Shown piece after piece: positions 38,500 to 59,660 of a DNA stretch of 64,000 nt. Both the position numbers and the translations under genes were made by a program. The stretch lies in contig QRFJ01000296.1 in NCBI GenBank assembly GCA_006176705.1, forward strand, positions 1-64,000, in the 5' to 3' direction. The notes below the pieces were generated by a model. The model was not told where the DNA came from and did no database searches. It saw nothing but the letters and a program-made list of their open reading frames with translations. How positions within the stretch are numbered: position 1 is the first letter of the stretch; the number at the start of each line of letters is the position of its first letter. Source of the stretch: Cocos nucifera. Lineage: Eukaryota; Streptophyta; Magnoliopsida; Arecales; Arecaceae.

Positions 38500-39650
38500 T
38501 TTGGTGTGATACGGATCCTGATGTTCGGTATTATACGGTATGGGGCAGTATGATGCGGATATCATATGATACGATACAGGAGGATACGATACGATTCGAT
38601 ATGAAAGTGGTACTATTGCTCCAAAAATTAATTTTAATGATTATAAAATATTTAATATAATTATTAATGATTTTGGCTTAAAAAAAGATTTATTATATTT
38701 CAGAGGTAAAATCATAATTTTATCAAATTTTGATTCAAAAGCCTCAAAAGCAAAAACAGAAGATTTATGATCTATTGAAGATAATCTAATATTTTTTGGA
38801 TTTATATTTTTTAAAAAAATTAATTTTTTAAAAAGAGATTGACCTAAATGGCATGGCTTTTTTTGGCTGGTACACCAAAGGGGTCGACCCCTAGGTCGAC
38901 CTTTGCTGTTCCAAAGGAACATGGATTTTTCGACTCTATCACAGAGGTCGACCCCTGTGCAAGGGTCGTCAACCTCTGCTGTTCCAAAGGAACATGGATT
39001 TTTCGACTCTGTCACAGAGGTCGACCCCTGTGCAAGGGTCGACCCCTATGATGGAAAAAATCCGCATCAATTATTTTTTAGTCCTTTTTAGCTGCATTTA
39101 ATGCTCTAAAATGGATCTCCAATCGCTACAAATTGGATATATTTTTCTCCAAGCATCATAGAGGATACAAGTGTTCCAGCTTGGGATAGCTAGGATTAGA
39201 AGTTTCCAACGTTGTATTCAGTTTGAATACATTTAGTGGATTTAAATATCCAAGTAGCAACTTGGAAAGTGGATGTAGGTGCAAGATTGGCACCGAACCA
39301 CTATAAATCTTATTTGTTTATGGTATGCTTCCCCTCTTTCTATCTTTATATTGTTATATTCTTGCTCTCTTGATATTCATTTATTCTCTATACTTAAAAT
39401 ACCTATCACATATCACTTACATATCATCACATAATCTTTGTAACTCTAAATTAGCTTTAAAATTTTAAAAACTTAATTCATCCTCCCTCTTGAATTGCAT
39501 AGCCAGGCAATAGGTATGATATGGTACGGTCTGATATGGGTATCATATGCTTTGATACGGGAGGATATGATACGATCCGATATGAAAGTAGTACGATATG
39601 GTACGAGATAGTATGATGAGGTACGGTAAGCCATATAATAATTTCAAGAT
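38500..39650. repeat. GATAC-type degenerate array split by an insert
   Basis: Degenerate GATACGATATGG-like words occur at 38480-38614 and again at 39510-39640. The phrase GATATGAAAGTGGTAC recurs as GATATGAAAGTAGTAC. The 0.9 kb between them contains a 73-bp direct repeat (CTGTTCCAAAGGAACATGGA at 38906 and 38979). It ends with ACTTAATTCATCCTCCCTC, which resembles the tail of a retrotransposon LTR. It may be an insertion into the array. Confidence 0.5.
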
Positions 39651-39831
39651 CTGTATCCATATCCACAAACCATAATATCATAACACTTTAAAATAAAAAA
39701 ATTAAATATATAAAATAATCTCCGATCTAGGATGCCAAGTTTACAAAAATAAATCATCTTGTTTACAAAAATGAATCACATAATACAAAAAAAAATTAGA
39801 TAGTATAAGCCCAAAAAAAATACTAAGTCCC

Positions 39832-42245
39832 TTAAGGACGTCGTGGTGCTTGTGGTCGCTTGGACCTTCTCAAGAAGGTCCTTAATGGTCGCTCCTCTTG
39901 CTGTATCATTTGTGATGGGGCCTCTCCTACATCAGTAGACGTCTCCTGATCATGTGTATGAGGAATATCGGGTGCTGCCAGAATATTTGCGAACTGAGTG
40001 ACCTCCTCACCTGGATCCAGAAATGTGTCTGTAACAAAAAAATTATACTGATGCCAACTAGAATCCGATGCTATCATCTGGGGTATGTAGGAAGATGAAG
40101 GCTCTGGCATCTATGGATTAGAAGATAGTGGCATACATGCAACATGCAGCGATGACATCTGCGGAATATATGGTGATTATATATGCAAAATATGTGGTGA
40201 TGGTGTATATCCCATATCCGGTGCATCGGATGCTCCATGCCAAGGCATACTGCTATCTGGGTCATAACCAATCGCCATCAATGTCCCCGCACACAATCTC
40301 TCCATCTTCCGTGGTATCTGGGTCCGCTCGTCCTCATCGATCGTAGTTAGAGCACGATGAGTATCCAACATAAGATCTAACATCCGATAAGTCTACATAA
40401 TATAAAAAGAATTAGCAATACATTATAGAATATACAACAGGTATAAAATGAAATATAACATTGAATAGAATATATAATGCATAATTTTAATGGACTTACC
40501 AACATCCATATAGTCGAACTCTCACCCTCATATCCTAAAACTATATACCGAGGCTGCCCAATGACCCATACTGTAATACTAAGAAATCAAGCCATGTAGT
40601 CCTCGGTATATGGACGGCCTTCCAATATATCATCATCATGAACTGTATGATCTCGTCGTGCATTCCAAATGGTGATGTACTCTGCATGTCTGATACGCCA
40701 GTCAATATGAGCTCTCCCTCATTGATCGATTTGATGAAGTCGCTGGCTGGTATCAAAATGCTCTGAGATGCCCTGAATGTGGCCAAACTGCCGTAGCACA
40801 TGATCTAGGATGTGTCACTCCACCACATCAAAATAAATAAGCGGTATCCTAGCAGTCCATATATCACAAGAAGTCGTACAATACTGTGATAATATAGCCA
40901 TAATCTCGTCGGTATATGGCTCCCATAAAAACTGATAGGTTTTTAAAAAAATGAATTAGTGAGTTCATCTTGTAGTAGATTATGAATAATATGGATACAA
41001 ATAAGCTAAAAAAAATTATCCGTCAATGTGCATTAGTATCAGCCAATGTACCCAACTGGCACCTATAAACCTATGCCACTTTCATCGACACATGGTGAAC
41101 GTTGAATGCAATATTCGATCTGCACAATAGTTTATTCATATTAGATTTTTAGTGGAATAAAATCAGTACTGTATGTTAAATAATGGAATCAATAATTTTA
41201 TACCTATATTCCTAAGGTGTATCCAGTCGAAATGGAACATCGAGATCCTGATGCACTGGTGGCATCTCAAGAAACTGTCTGCAATGGGCTGATAGTCGGC
41301 ATCCTCTCCCATGCCCAAATCTGCTAATTCAAATAAAATTAGCAATGATATCTCTGATAAGAGCTATAATAGAATATTGAAAATTAAAATTATATATCAT
41401 ATACCTACAATAATACATGATAACTACCAATCTCAGTCTGATCATGATACGAACCATGGCACATAGCTCTGTACAAATAAGCTAATACTGTACTACCTCA
41501 ACTAAGTCTGCGTGCAAAATCTAAATCCTCTAATAGTGGTAAAAACATCAATTTCATCTTGTTAGATGAAGTATCGGGCAAAAGGATACCTCCTAGCAAT
41601 CAAAGTATCTGACCCCTGACATACCGTCGCACCATCTCCTCTAGTGCATCATCTCCAATATGAAAATGTCGATAGCGATCATCTAAACACTCCATCTTCA
41701 GTTGTGAATAATCGAAAAAATGGACATTTAGCTCAAATTCTAGTAGCCGACCACATATAGCCTGCCACTCTGGAATGGTAAACTATGGATCGAATTCTAT
41801 AACTGTATCACCATCAACTGAAAGTCCGGTAAGCACACTGATATCTTATAATGTGATCGTTGCCTCATCAAATAGAAGATGGAATGTGTCTCTGGACGCC
41901 ATCGCATAAGTAATGAGTAATCAGACCAACATCCATCTGTATCCTTCCAATCCGATATACTCCATAAAATCTCAGATATTGTAAATAGTTCATAACTCTA
42001 TCTGGGATGTTCTCCATCCTCCATAAATCCGCATCTGCTCGACATAAGCAAAAATGTCTAGGCTCCTGCAATATTATAAGATAATAAGATCGCGTATATG
42101 ATTTTAACAATAATTTATTAAAATAAAGGTAGAAATGGAATGCTTATAGTGCCATCTAATATAACCTATCATCGATGTGTCTCCTGCAATATAAGAACAC
42201 TACAGTCTCGTGGGCTCGAATGCCATGGATCACAAGCCATAATAT
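39832..42245 (-). pseudogene. Plant mobile domain (aminotransferase-like, PMD/MAIN-type) gene, broken
   Basis: Reading right to left, pieces of the PMD family appear in order. First is YGVYRIGRIQMDVGLITHYL near 42000-41930. A segment with LFDEATITL and TGLSVDGDTV follows near 41880-41800, then NKMKLMFLPLLEDLDFA (about 41560-41510), then LQIWAWERMPTISP near 41330-41290. Later pieces are IPLIYFDVVE and VLRQFGHIQGISEHFDTS (40850-40730), then IDWRIRHAEYITIWNARRD. The tail with RRSKRPQAPRRP stops at 39832. Several in-frame TAA, TAG and TGA codons break it. PMD proteins are plant nuclear factors that often travel in MULEs and gypsy elements. Introns may account for part of the gaps. Confidence 0.78.
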
Positions 42246-42759
42246 AATAAAATAATATCTAAAATAATAACATATATCCCAGATTTATTAGTATATTAGA
42301 AATACTATATTAATTTAAATCATACATAAAACAGGTCTGCACATATATCCAACAACAGTTCTGAGAATCAGACTTTAAACCATCTGAAATTCATAGAGCA
42401 ATTCAACTATCTGAAATACATAAAAAGTTCAACTATCAAAAATACATAGTACTCTATACAAAACTTTGATGCCTTTAATTTCTTCCACTGCCTGAAGTTG
42501 ATGCACCTCGAAGTAACTTAGGATAGCGACGATAATCATGACCCTTATTGGGGATAAACCCCGCTCCCGTCGAAGTTTAGCTTGATGCTTAGTCTAATGC
42601 AGCTGGTAATCATGAAAGAGCTTCGATCAAAAATTCTCCTTCAGTGGTCGGACCTCAGTTGAACTTCTCCAGCGGTCAAACCTTAGCCGAACTCCTTCAG
42701 CCGGTTGAACTCCTCAGCAGCCGAGCCCCAGTTAAACTCCTCCAACGGTCGAACTCCTC

Positions 42760-43520
42760 TCAGATTTCTTCTTCAGTTCGGTGCCTTCAGGAGCCGAACT
42801 CCTTCCATATCTCTCCTTCAAACGGATGTCTACAGAAGCCGAACTCCTTCCAGATCTCTTCTTTAAACAGATGCCTATGAGAGCCGAACTCCTTTTGGAC
42901 TTCTTCCTTAGTAAGCCGAACTTCTTCCAAATCTCTCCTTCAAACGGATGCCTATGGGAGCTGGACTTTTTCCAAACTTCTTTCTCAGTCGGATGCCTAC
43001 GGAAGTCGAACTCCTTCCGAACTTCTTCCTCAGTCGGATGTCCTCCAGGAGTCGAGCTTCTTTCGGACCCCTCCTTCAGCGGATTTCTATAGGAGTCGAA
43101 CTCCTTCCAGTTCTCTCCTTCAGACGGATGGCTACAGAAGCCGAACTTCTTCCAGATCTCTCCTACAGTCGATTTTTTATAGGAGCAGGACTCCTTCTAG
43201 ATTTCTCCTTCAATCAAATTTTTACAGGAGCCGAACTCCTTCTGGACCCCTCCTTCAGTCGAATTTCTACAAGAGCCGAACTCCTTTCGGACCCCTCCTT
43301 CAGCCAAGTTTCTACAGGAGTCGAACTTCTTTCGGACTCCTCCTTCAGTCAGATTTCTATAGGAGCCAAACTCCTTCAAAACTCCTCCTTCAGTTGGATT
43401 CCTACAGGAGCCGAACTCCTTCCAGATTCCTCTAGGAGCCGAACTCCTTCTAGACTCCTTCAGTCGGATTCCTCTATGAGTCGAACTCCTTTTAGACCTC
43501 TCCTCCAGTCAGATTTCTTC
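42760..43520 (+). repeat. Minisatellite inside gypsy LTR copy B
   Basis: About 16 units of roughly 45 bp, each with GCCGAACTCCTTC and CTCCTTCAGTCGG, run through the U3 of this LTR. Some units are shortened. The repeat gives long spurious open frames on both strands. Confidence 0.85.
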
Positions 43521-43886
43521 AAGGGATTGCTTTCAGATTTCAGCTAGCATTCCTTCCGGATGATCTCCTCCAAACATATTTTCTTCAGGAGTTCGAACTC
43601 CTCTGAAATTGATATATGTCGAAGTTCTTCACCAACCAACACCTGCTTCCTTCGAACTATGCTTCCTCTGAACTATGGCTATTAAATCTTGACAAATGGT
43701 CACTATCAGTCTAACGATGCCTCTCTCTCCATAGCAAATTTCATGCGGCTTCGAACGGCCCACTATCGGACGGTTATAGCTGTCACTATCAGTCTGACGA
43801 TACCTTCCTCTTCGTACTGAATCCTACATGATCCCGAGCGGCCCACTACCGGACGGTATGGCCATCACCATCATTCAAGCTCCATC

Positions 43887-43894
43887 TATATAAA
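43887..43894 (+). promoter_or_regulatory. TATA box of gypsy LTR copy B
   Basis: TATATAAA sits at the same place as the TATA box of copy A, followed by the conserved CAGATATGTTTTCTCTAAGC. Confidence 0.55.
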
Positions 43895-46800
43895 GAAATC
43901 CTTCAGATATGTTTTCTCTAAGCTCTCTTTTCCTTCTCAAAACTCTGCGAAACTCTTTTCTGAGCACTCCATTTCTATTAGCCAAAAGAGCTGACTTGAT
44001 CGTCGGAGGGTCCTGCCGAAGCCACCACCATCGACTCCGAATGGGACTTTATTTTGTAGGTCACCGACGGCGACCTTATCTTCTTCGACTCCAGCTCGAT
44101 CCAACATCAACCAGATTCTACACCAACAATCCTATTCCTTACAAATACCATAATGATTCTTGCTTCTAATTTGCCTATTATCCATTTCATTTCGCAGCCT
44201 TATTGACTTTGGCATGTCCTTCTGCTTAGATCTCAAACGATGATGATCGAGAATACATGTAAATACATCTGTGGACATCCAATAGTCTTCATGTGGCAAT
44301 GGATAAAACTCTCCACTCCAAGCATTCATATATACCGCAACTGTATATGCATCATCCATAAATTCACTAAAATGCATGGCAATTTTTTAGGACACAGACA
44401 ATATATGTGAATAGGGATATTTATAGATGCTCCACTTTTCACAAAAATATTTTCTTTAATTTAAAGTTACGGTATGAGAATTTTCTCCACCTCTTAATCC
44501 CGTGCTTGCTCTCATCATAAGCACTTCATATATCTCTCTTTGGATATTGAATGCTGTTACTCTATGCTGATTAGCTTTAACTTGATCTTCTGCAATCTTA
44601 GTTGCAACATGAGTAAAAAAATTATTTAGATTATCTTGCACATATCTTAAGGCTTGGGCACGTCTCATATTAAAGTATTTCATAAGACGATAAAATGTCA
44701 TTTGAACATAAATAGTGATTAGCACATTTCTAGCTCTTCGTAAAATACTATTAAAAATCTTCGACAAATTTATAATTAAGATACCATAGCGCGTGCCAGC
44801 ATCATGTACCAATGTCCATTTTTTTTTCCAACTCAGACAACCAACTCCAAGCCTCTACATTCACTGTTCTAATCCTGCCCATAATAAAATCAAACTTTCG
44901 AACTTGATGAATACTCTCTGCTTTCCATATTGCTCTTTTAAGCTGTACATTTTTAAAGTAAGTGTTAAAATTACTTCAGACATGTCTTAAACAGTATCAA
45001 TGATAGGCATGTGGTGGACTCCATCCAATAGACTCATCTGCAATGGCATTCAATATACCTGGATGTCTATCAGAATTTAGGCATATTCCATCTCTATTTT
45101 GTGCGACATATATTATGAGCCGAAGAAGAAACCAACTCCAACTAGCAGTTGTCTCTTCATCCATAATTGCATGTGCAAAGGGATAAATCCTATTTTCTAC
45201 ATCAACTTCTGTGGCAATTAGCATCTTATCTTTAAACTTTTCATACAAGTATGTGCCATCAATACTGATTACAGGACGACAATGCCTAAAACCTTGGATG
45301 GATGGTTGGAAAGCCCAAAAAATATAATTTAAAATCCGCACATTAAAATTTTCTGTTGGTATAAAATTCCATGAAATAATAGTATCGGGATTTGCATTTT
45401 TGAGTGCAGCCATATAATAGGATAATTTTGCATAAGACGGATCCCATTCACCGTAAATATCAACCAATGCCTTTTATTTTTCTAACCATGCTTTTCTGTA
45501 TGACACTATGTATTGAAACTGCTCGGTTGTCACAATAGCTTCAACTTTAACACCTAGATCTTTCTCAACAATATGCCAGATTAGTGTGCCTATCATCCTT
45601 CCACCGACATGTTTGTGGTCTCGACTCAACCCCCTAAATAAGCAAGTGTGTAAACCCTCGTATCTGGTGATCTAGAAATATCCATGCTTTTTCAGCAATG
45701 CAGCACGAAGCCTCCATTTACATTTTTGTTCATTATCTGATGATGCACATCATATGGACTACAACGTCGAATGTGACTGAACTACATTGTATGTCCGATG
45801 CTTTCAAATATAATAAAGATCAATAGCTCTTTTTAGATCTTTACTTTGAAAAATCAAATCTTTAGAAAATTCAATCATCGAAGAGTCCCAAAACTGATAG
45901 TCAAAGGACAATCTTCGACCAGCACTAACAGCACCACCATGATCTAAATTTAAGTCGCTAAAAAATTATGGGGATTCATACATCTTAGGTTCAGGTTCAC
46001 CTGTATTAATATCGGGCTGATCATCCTGATCACCATCTTCATCTTCATCGTTGTTACTGTCTTCATCAAGCCATTCTTCTTCAACCTCATTCTCATCTGA
46101 CTCAAGATCTCGATTATCAAAATTTATTTCAGTACTGATCCAATCATTATCCCCCATCTGAGTGTCATATCCCGTACTTACTGCTACTTCCACCATAGGA
46201 GAAATCACTAGAGGAAAAGTCATCATAGGGGAAGTTACCATAGAAGAAGTCACCATAGGACTTTGAATATTTGGATAAGGCCAACAGTATTACAATGTTC
46301 TGCAAACATGACTTCAGCACCAACGGTTCACACCATAGGACTCAAGAAAGGCGAGGAAGGTCCAGGAGTATTGTCCTCTTAGGTTAAAAGCCCACTAAAG
46401 TATCCAAATCTCGGTACCATCATTTGAATAATATTTTTATTAGAGGGTATATCTTCCTTTTCAATATATAATTCAATATATCGGCATTTTAAAAATTTCA
46501 GAGGAAATGTCAACATTTCTTAGATATCTTCATCATCATCAATTGAAACTAAGATATATTTGCTCTGCATTAACTGTCCAGATAAATTAGGTGATCTCCA
46601 CCTTAGTTTGATTTCATATTTTTTTTTATCTATAAGAATATTACTATATAAATGATTCAATAATTTTTGATGTGATAATAATGAAGACAACCTAACCATC
46701 CGGCTTGCAAGCTGACTGTACTGCATGCCATCTTCATCATTTTTTATTATGCCATCATAATATAATAGTAAACGAATTCGAGCACTAGCCATTTTCCCAA

Positions 46801-46930
46801 TCAATTCTATGATAACATCAAAATCAAAATATAAGATAATAATAATTATTTTAATAAAATAATTTACATAATAAATGCATTCTATCATCAACTAGTAGAT
46901 AAAGTTAGGTTCTATCCCATTCAGAAATTG

Positions 46931-47112
46931 CATTAATTCTATAGATAATTATAGTAATTAAATGATACGCAATACGGATCGAGAGAAATTTTGGCAATAT
47001 TTTTTCTTAGTTCTCTCCATATGGAAGGAGAACGAAAGAAAAATGCTATCCAAAATTTCTCTCGATCCATATTGCATATCATTTGATTACTGTAATTATC
47101 TATAAAATTAAT
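46931..47112. repeat. 182-bp near-perfect foldback inside the MULE
   Basis: The left arm (from ATTAATTCTATAGATAATTA) and the reverse complement of the right arm match over about 85 bp around a short CCATATGG centre. The outer 63 bp differ at five sites, all transitions. It lies upstream of the MURA start in the leader or first intron. It could be a foldback MITE or a source of hairpin small RNA. Confidence 0.85.
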
Positions 47113-47540
47113 TATAATTTTCAAACTATCCAAAATGGACAATCAATTGATCAATATACATAATTCAGTCAGATTATGTACATTTAATCAAATGACGGAT
47201 CTATGGTTTTATGCAATGCAATATATTTAAAATCAAAAGATGCATCTTGGGAATGTGCTAGGTACTATCCCTAACCGTGCTCGATCCAAAAATTATTTTC
47301 AAGCATCAGGTCGGACTTAGGCCCGTTGACTTTAGAAAATGTCAAGTCTGAACCCATTTCTAAGAATGTGGCAAACATGAAAATGAACCGTGCACTATCC
47401 CTAACCAAATCCACTACAAATATTCTTTAAAATATATTTAAGATTAATTAATTAATTAACATATATTAATATAAAAATATTTAAGATTGATTAATTAATT
47501 AATTAACTAATTATCTAATTAATTAATTTATTTTTTTAAA
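47113..47540. other. AT-rich leader region of the MULE
   Basis: TTAATTAATTAA-type words dominate at 47440-47530. A short phrase, ACTATCCCTAACC, is repeated at 47266 and 47393. No coding is supported. Confidence 0.5.
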
Positions 47541-47543
47541 AAA

Positions 47544-48060
47544 AGAGGGAGGGCCGATTGGGGGTGGTGGTGGGATAAGGATCGGTGGTGGTGGGGGGAG
47601 AGGGGTGGGGATGGTGGGAGTGTGGGACGATCATCGGAAGGAAAGACGACCGTGGGCATTAGTGGGGGTAATTTATTTTTTAAAAAAAAGAGGGAGGGCC
47701 GATTGGGGGTGGTGGTGGTCGGTAGTGGTGGTGGTGGGGGAGAGGGGTGGGGGATGGTGGGAGGTGTGGGGCGGATCATCGGAAGGAAAGACGACCGTGG
47801 GCATTAGTGGGGGTAGGGGGGGCGGGGAGCGGAGGAGGGCAGCAAAGGAGATGGAGGCAACCAAATGGGGGAGGGGGAGGGAGAAAAAAAGGGGAGAAAG
47901 GAGAGATCGGCTAAGGACTGATGGTGGAGGGGGGGAGGGGTGGGGGTGGTGGTAGGTGTGGAACGACCGTCAGAAAAGAAGATGGCTGCGGGCATTGGTG
48001 GGGGGGGGGAGGCGAAGGAGGGTAGCAGGGGGTGGGGCAGTCAAATGGAGGGGAGGGGAG
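47544..48060. repeat. G-rich minisatellite, period about 147 bp
   Basis: The block GAGGGAGGGCCGATTGGGGG occurs at 47545 and 47692, and the block ATCATCGGAAGGAAAGACGA at 47630 and 47777. A third, more diverged unit lies at about 47965. Long G-runs on the + strand correspond to C-runs on the MULE transcript strand. The Pro-rich open frames across it are by-products. Confidence 0.8.
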
Positions 48061-48234
48061 GGCAAAAAAAAAAAAAAGGGAGAAAGGAAAGATCGACGGA
48101 TACCTGAAGTGGAGGAAAGGTATCAGATGAAAGAGAAAGGATGACGGCGATGTCAGAGAGCGGAGATCGATGGAGAGAAGGTTTCGACGAAGAGAAGATC
48201 ACAAGAGAGTCGGAGAAAAAAGAAAAAAAAATGA

Positions 48235-48530
48235 GATATTTTAAAATCACCATTTGGAATGATATTTTTCAAATCATCATTTCAAATGATGTTTTTACTT
48301 AATTTCACGTAAATGACTAACTAGATGTATAGGTGAATGAGTATACCTAAAAAAAACACCATTTAAAATAATATTTTTTGGTTGAAAAATCACCACCCAA
48401 AATAACGCTATAAACTTTTGCATCATTTTAATAATTAAATTAAAACCTATATTATTTTAATAATTTTTTTTTTAATTTTTACAGTACGAAAAAGAACTCA
48501 CACTTGGAGCATGCCTCCGAAGAATGGTTC
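48235..48530. repeat. Right terminal inverted repeat of the MULE
   Basis: This is the inverted partner of 37991-38320. On its inner side, reading leftwards, a pyrimidine-rich leader (CTCCGACTCTCTTGTGATC) starts. This fits a promoter in the inverted repeat driving MURA. Confidence 0.65.
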
Positions 48531-48943
48531 CCATGCAAATTTATTCCACCAGGCAGGCAGAAAACGCAAAAGAGAGTTTCCATGCTAGGATGCCACGCAG
48601 CATCGGCTAGAAGTTAATTAGACTGCAGGCCCCTATCATCATCTGATAAAGGTCTGTGTTAAGGCAAGTTTATTCCTATTGGCTGGTAACATGCGGTACC
48701 CTTTTTTGTTTTTTTGACCATTCACGTACTTTATGAATGCACAACAATCAGCCCCCCAATTGAACAAAAAGGCATAATAAATCCGTTTATTCTTTGATAT
48801 AACAGTTAACAAAGTTTAAGCGCACAAATTTAAAATCTTGTTTCACTGCAAAGGTTCGTAGATGAATGGGATAAAACAAAGGCCCTACACACGAAGTCAA
48901 TTTGAAAGACCAGTTCAATGCCGCAAATCATTTCAACCATAAA

Positions 48944-58906
<9,963 letters not shown>

Positions 58907-59660
58907 TTTGGATGAATGAACACCACGAACAGTAAGCAATTACAGGCCTCACCGAATTAAGCACCTAGAAACAAGGCAATTACGTAACGTCAAAATGCAT
59001 GAAATCTTCCAGATTATCGATAAAATTCCAGCAAGTCATCCTTAAAAGTTTGGACGCATCTCGGTCAGACAAAAGAAAGACAAAAATCAGAACACAACTT
59101 CCACCAAATTCTATAGAAAAGAGAGAATTTACACTCCTATCAGAGCTGACAGAGGTTCAGTTTTCTCATTCTAAACAGTTCTAGGAACAATGCTTACAGA
59201 TCCGAGAGAAAGCCAAGAATTCAGATCTATTCTTGCTTTACCCCATATGAGACTCAAACTTAGGAAGTTAGGGTAATCAATTCAGCGATGCGATTCGGTG
59301 TGATTCCAGATCCGACTGTAATAAAATCCACTACGACATCCTCGAAAACGAAAGCACGATTTCAAGAAAATTCCATGGATCTAATGCTCAAAACCAAGAT
59401 CAACACAAAGACACAGAGATAATATAGATCAAGAAAGAGGAGAGAAGAAATCTTGCCTGAGATCTTGGATCTCAAAAAGAACCGAGAGGGGGGTGGAGGG
59501 CCGGCGGCCAGGGATCGCGGAGGAGACGACTCCTGGAGGGAAGGACGTCGCCCGAGGAGGTCGATAACGGGGATCTGGGATTCTTGGTACTGGAGGGTGT
59601 GAGTCGAAGAAGGGAGAACGGAGTGGGCCTTTCTCGGTGCCCTTGAGATGGTTCACGAAT
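58907..59660 (-). other. 5' UTR and promoter region of delta-COP
   Basis: Upstream of the ATG-only exon lies a leader with at least one probable non-coding exon near 59600-59457. Its right-to-left reading ends TCAG followed by GCAAGA, which looks like a GC-type splice donor. No other gene is seen. Confidence 0.4.

Larger units (their letters stand above)
42546..44128 (+). repeat. Solo gypsy LTR copy B (1583 bp) inside the MULE
   Basis: It starts TATTGGGGATAAACC (TG changed to TA) and ends CACCAACA, homologous to copy A. It is flanked by ACCCT (42541-42545) and ATCCT (44129-44133), a five-base target duplication with one mismatch. No internal region is present, so it is a solo LTR left by recombination. 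Its 45-bp minisatellite is longer than in the other copies. Confidence 0.9.
42475..46792 (-). pseudogene. MURA-type MULE transposase, broken and split by an LTR
   Basis: The order is: an N-terminal PB1-like part beginning MASARIRLLLYYDG (46792); an acidic segment (46256-45966); a degenerate MuDR DNA-binding part with KHGYF and RYEG motifs near 45700-45640; and the MULE DDE domain on 45467-44997 (ISIDGTYLYEKFK, MLIATEVDVEN, SWSWFLLRL, SDRHPGI). Then come a block with RYGILIINLSKIFN (44812-44456) and the C-terminal block with PHEDYW (44377-44132). The zinc-knuckle region is cut by the solo LTR. Coding resumes beyond it with HDYRRYP and ends at a stop at 42475. In-frame stops include one just before 45467. 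The knuckle had already lost two Cys (Tyr at both places). Confidence 0.88.
37991..48530 (-). mobile_element. Decayed Mutator-like element with MURA and plant mobile domain genes
   Basis: Inverted copies of about 250-300 bp lie at 37991-38320 and 48235-48530. They share CATTCGG/CATTCTTCGG edges, a TTTTTTCGTACT block, TTTAATTTAATTATTAAAATAAT and GATATCATT-type inner repeats. Between them, read right to left, come a leader, MURA (46792-42475) and a PMD gene (about 42245-39832). Total length is about 10.5 kb, including a 1.58 kb solo LTR inserted later. A 9-bp target duplication could not be confirmed, so the exact ends are approximate. Confidence 0.72.

Noticed and set aside
38880..39060. Direct repeats that might suggest a CRISPR-like array
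   Set aside because: Only two 73-bp units, in plant DNA; simple tandem duplication.
42644..43547. Repeat-containing open frames up to 199 codons
   Set aside because: Same LTR minisatellite in copy B; no coding evidence.
47528..48253. Proline-rich and Gly-rich open frames
   Set aside because: They derive from the G-rich minisatellite in the MULE leader.
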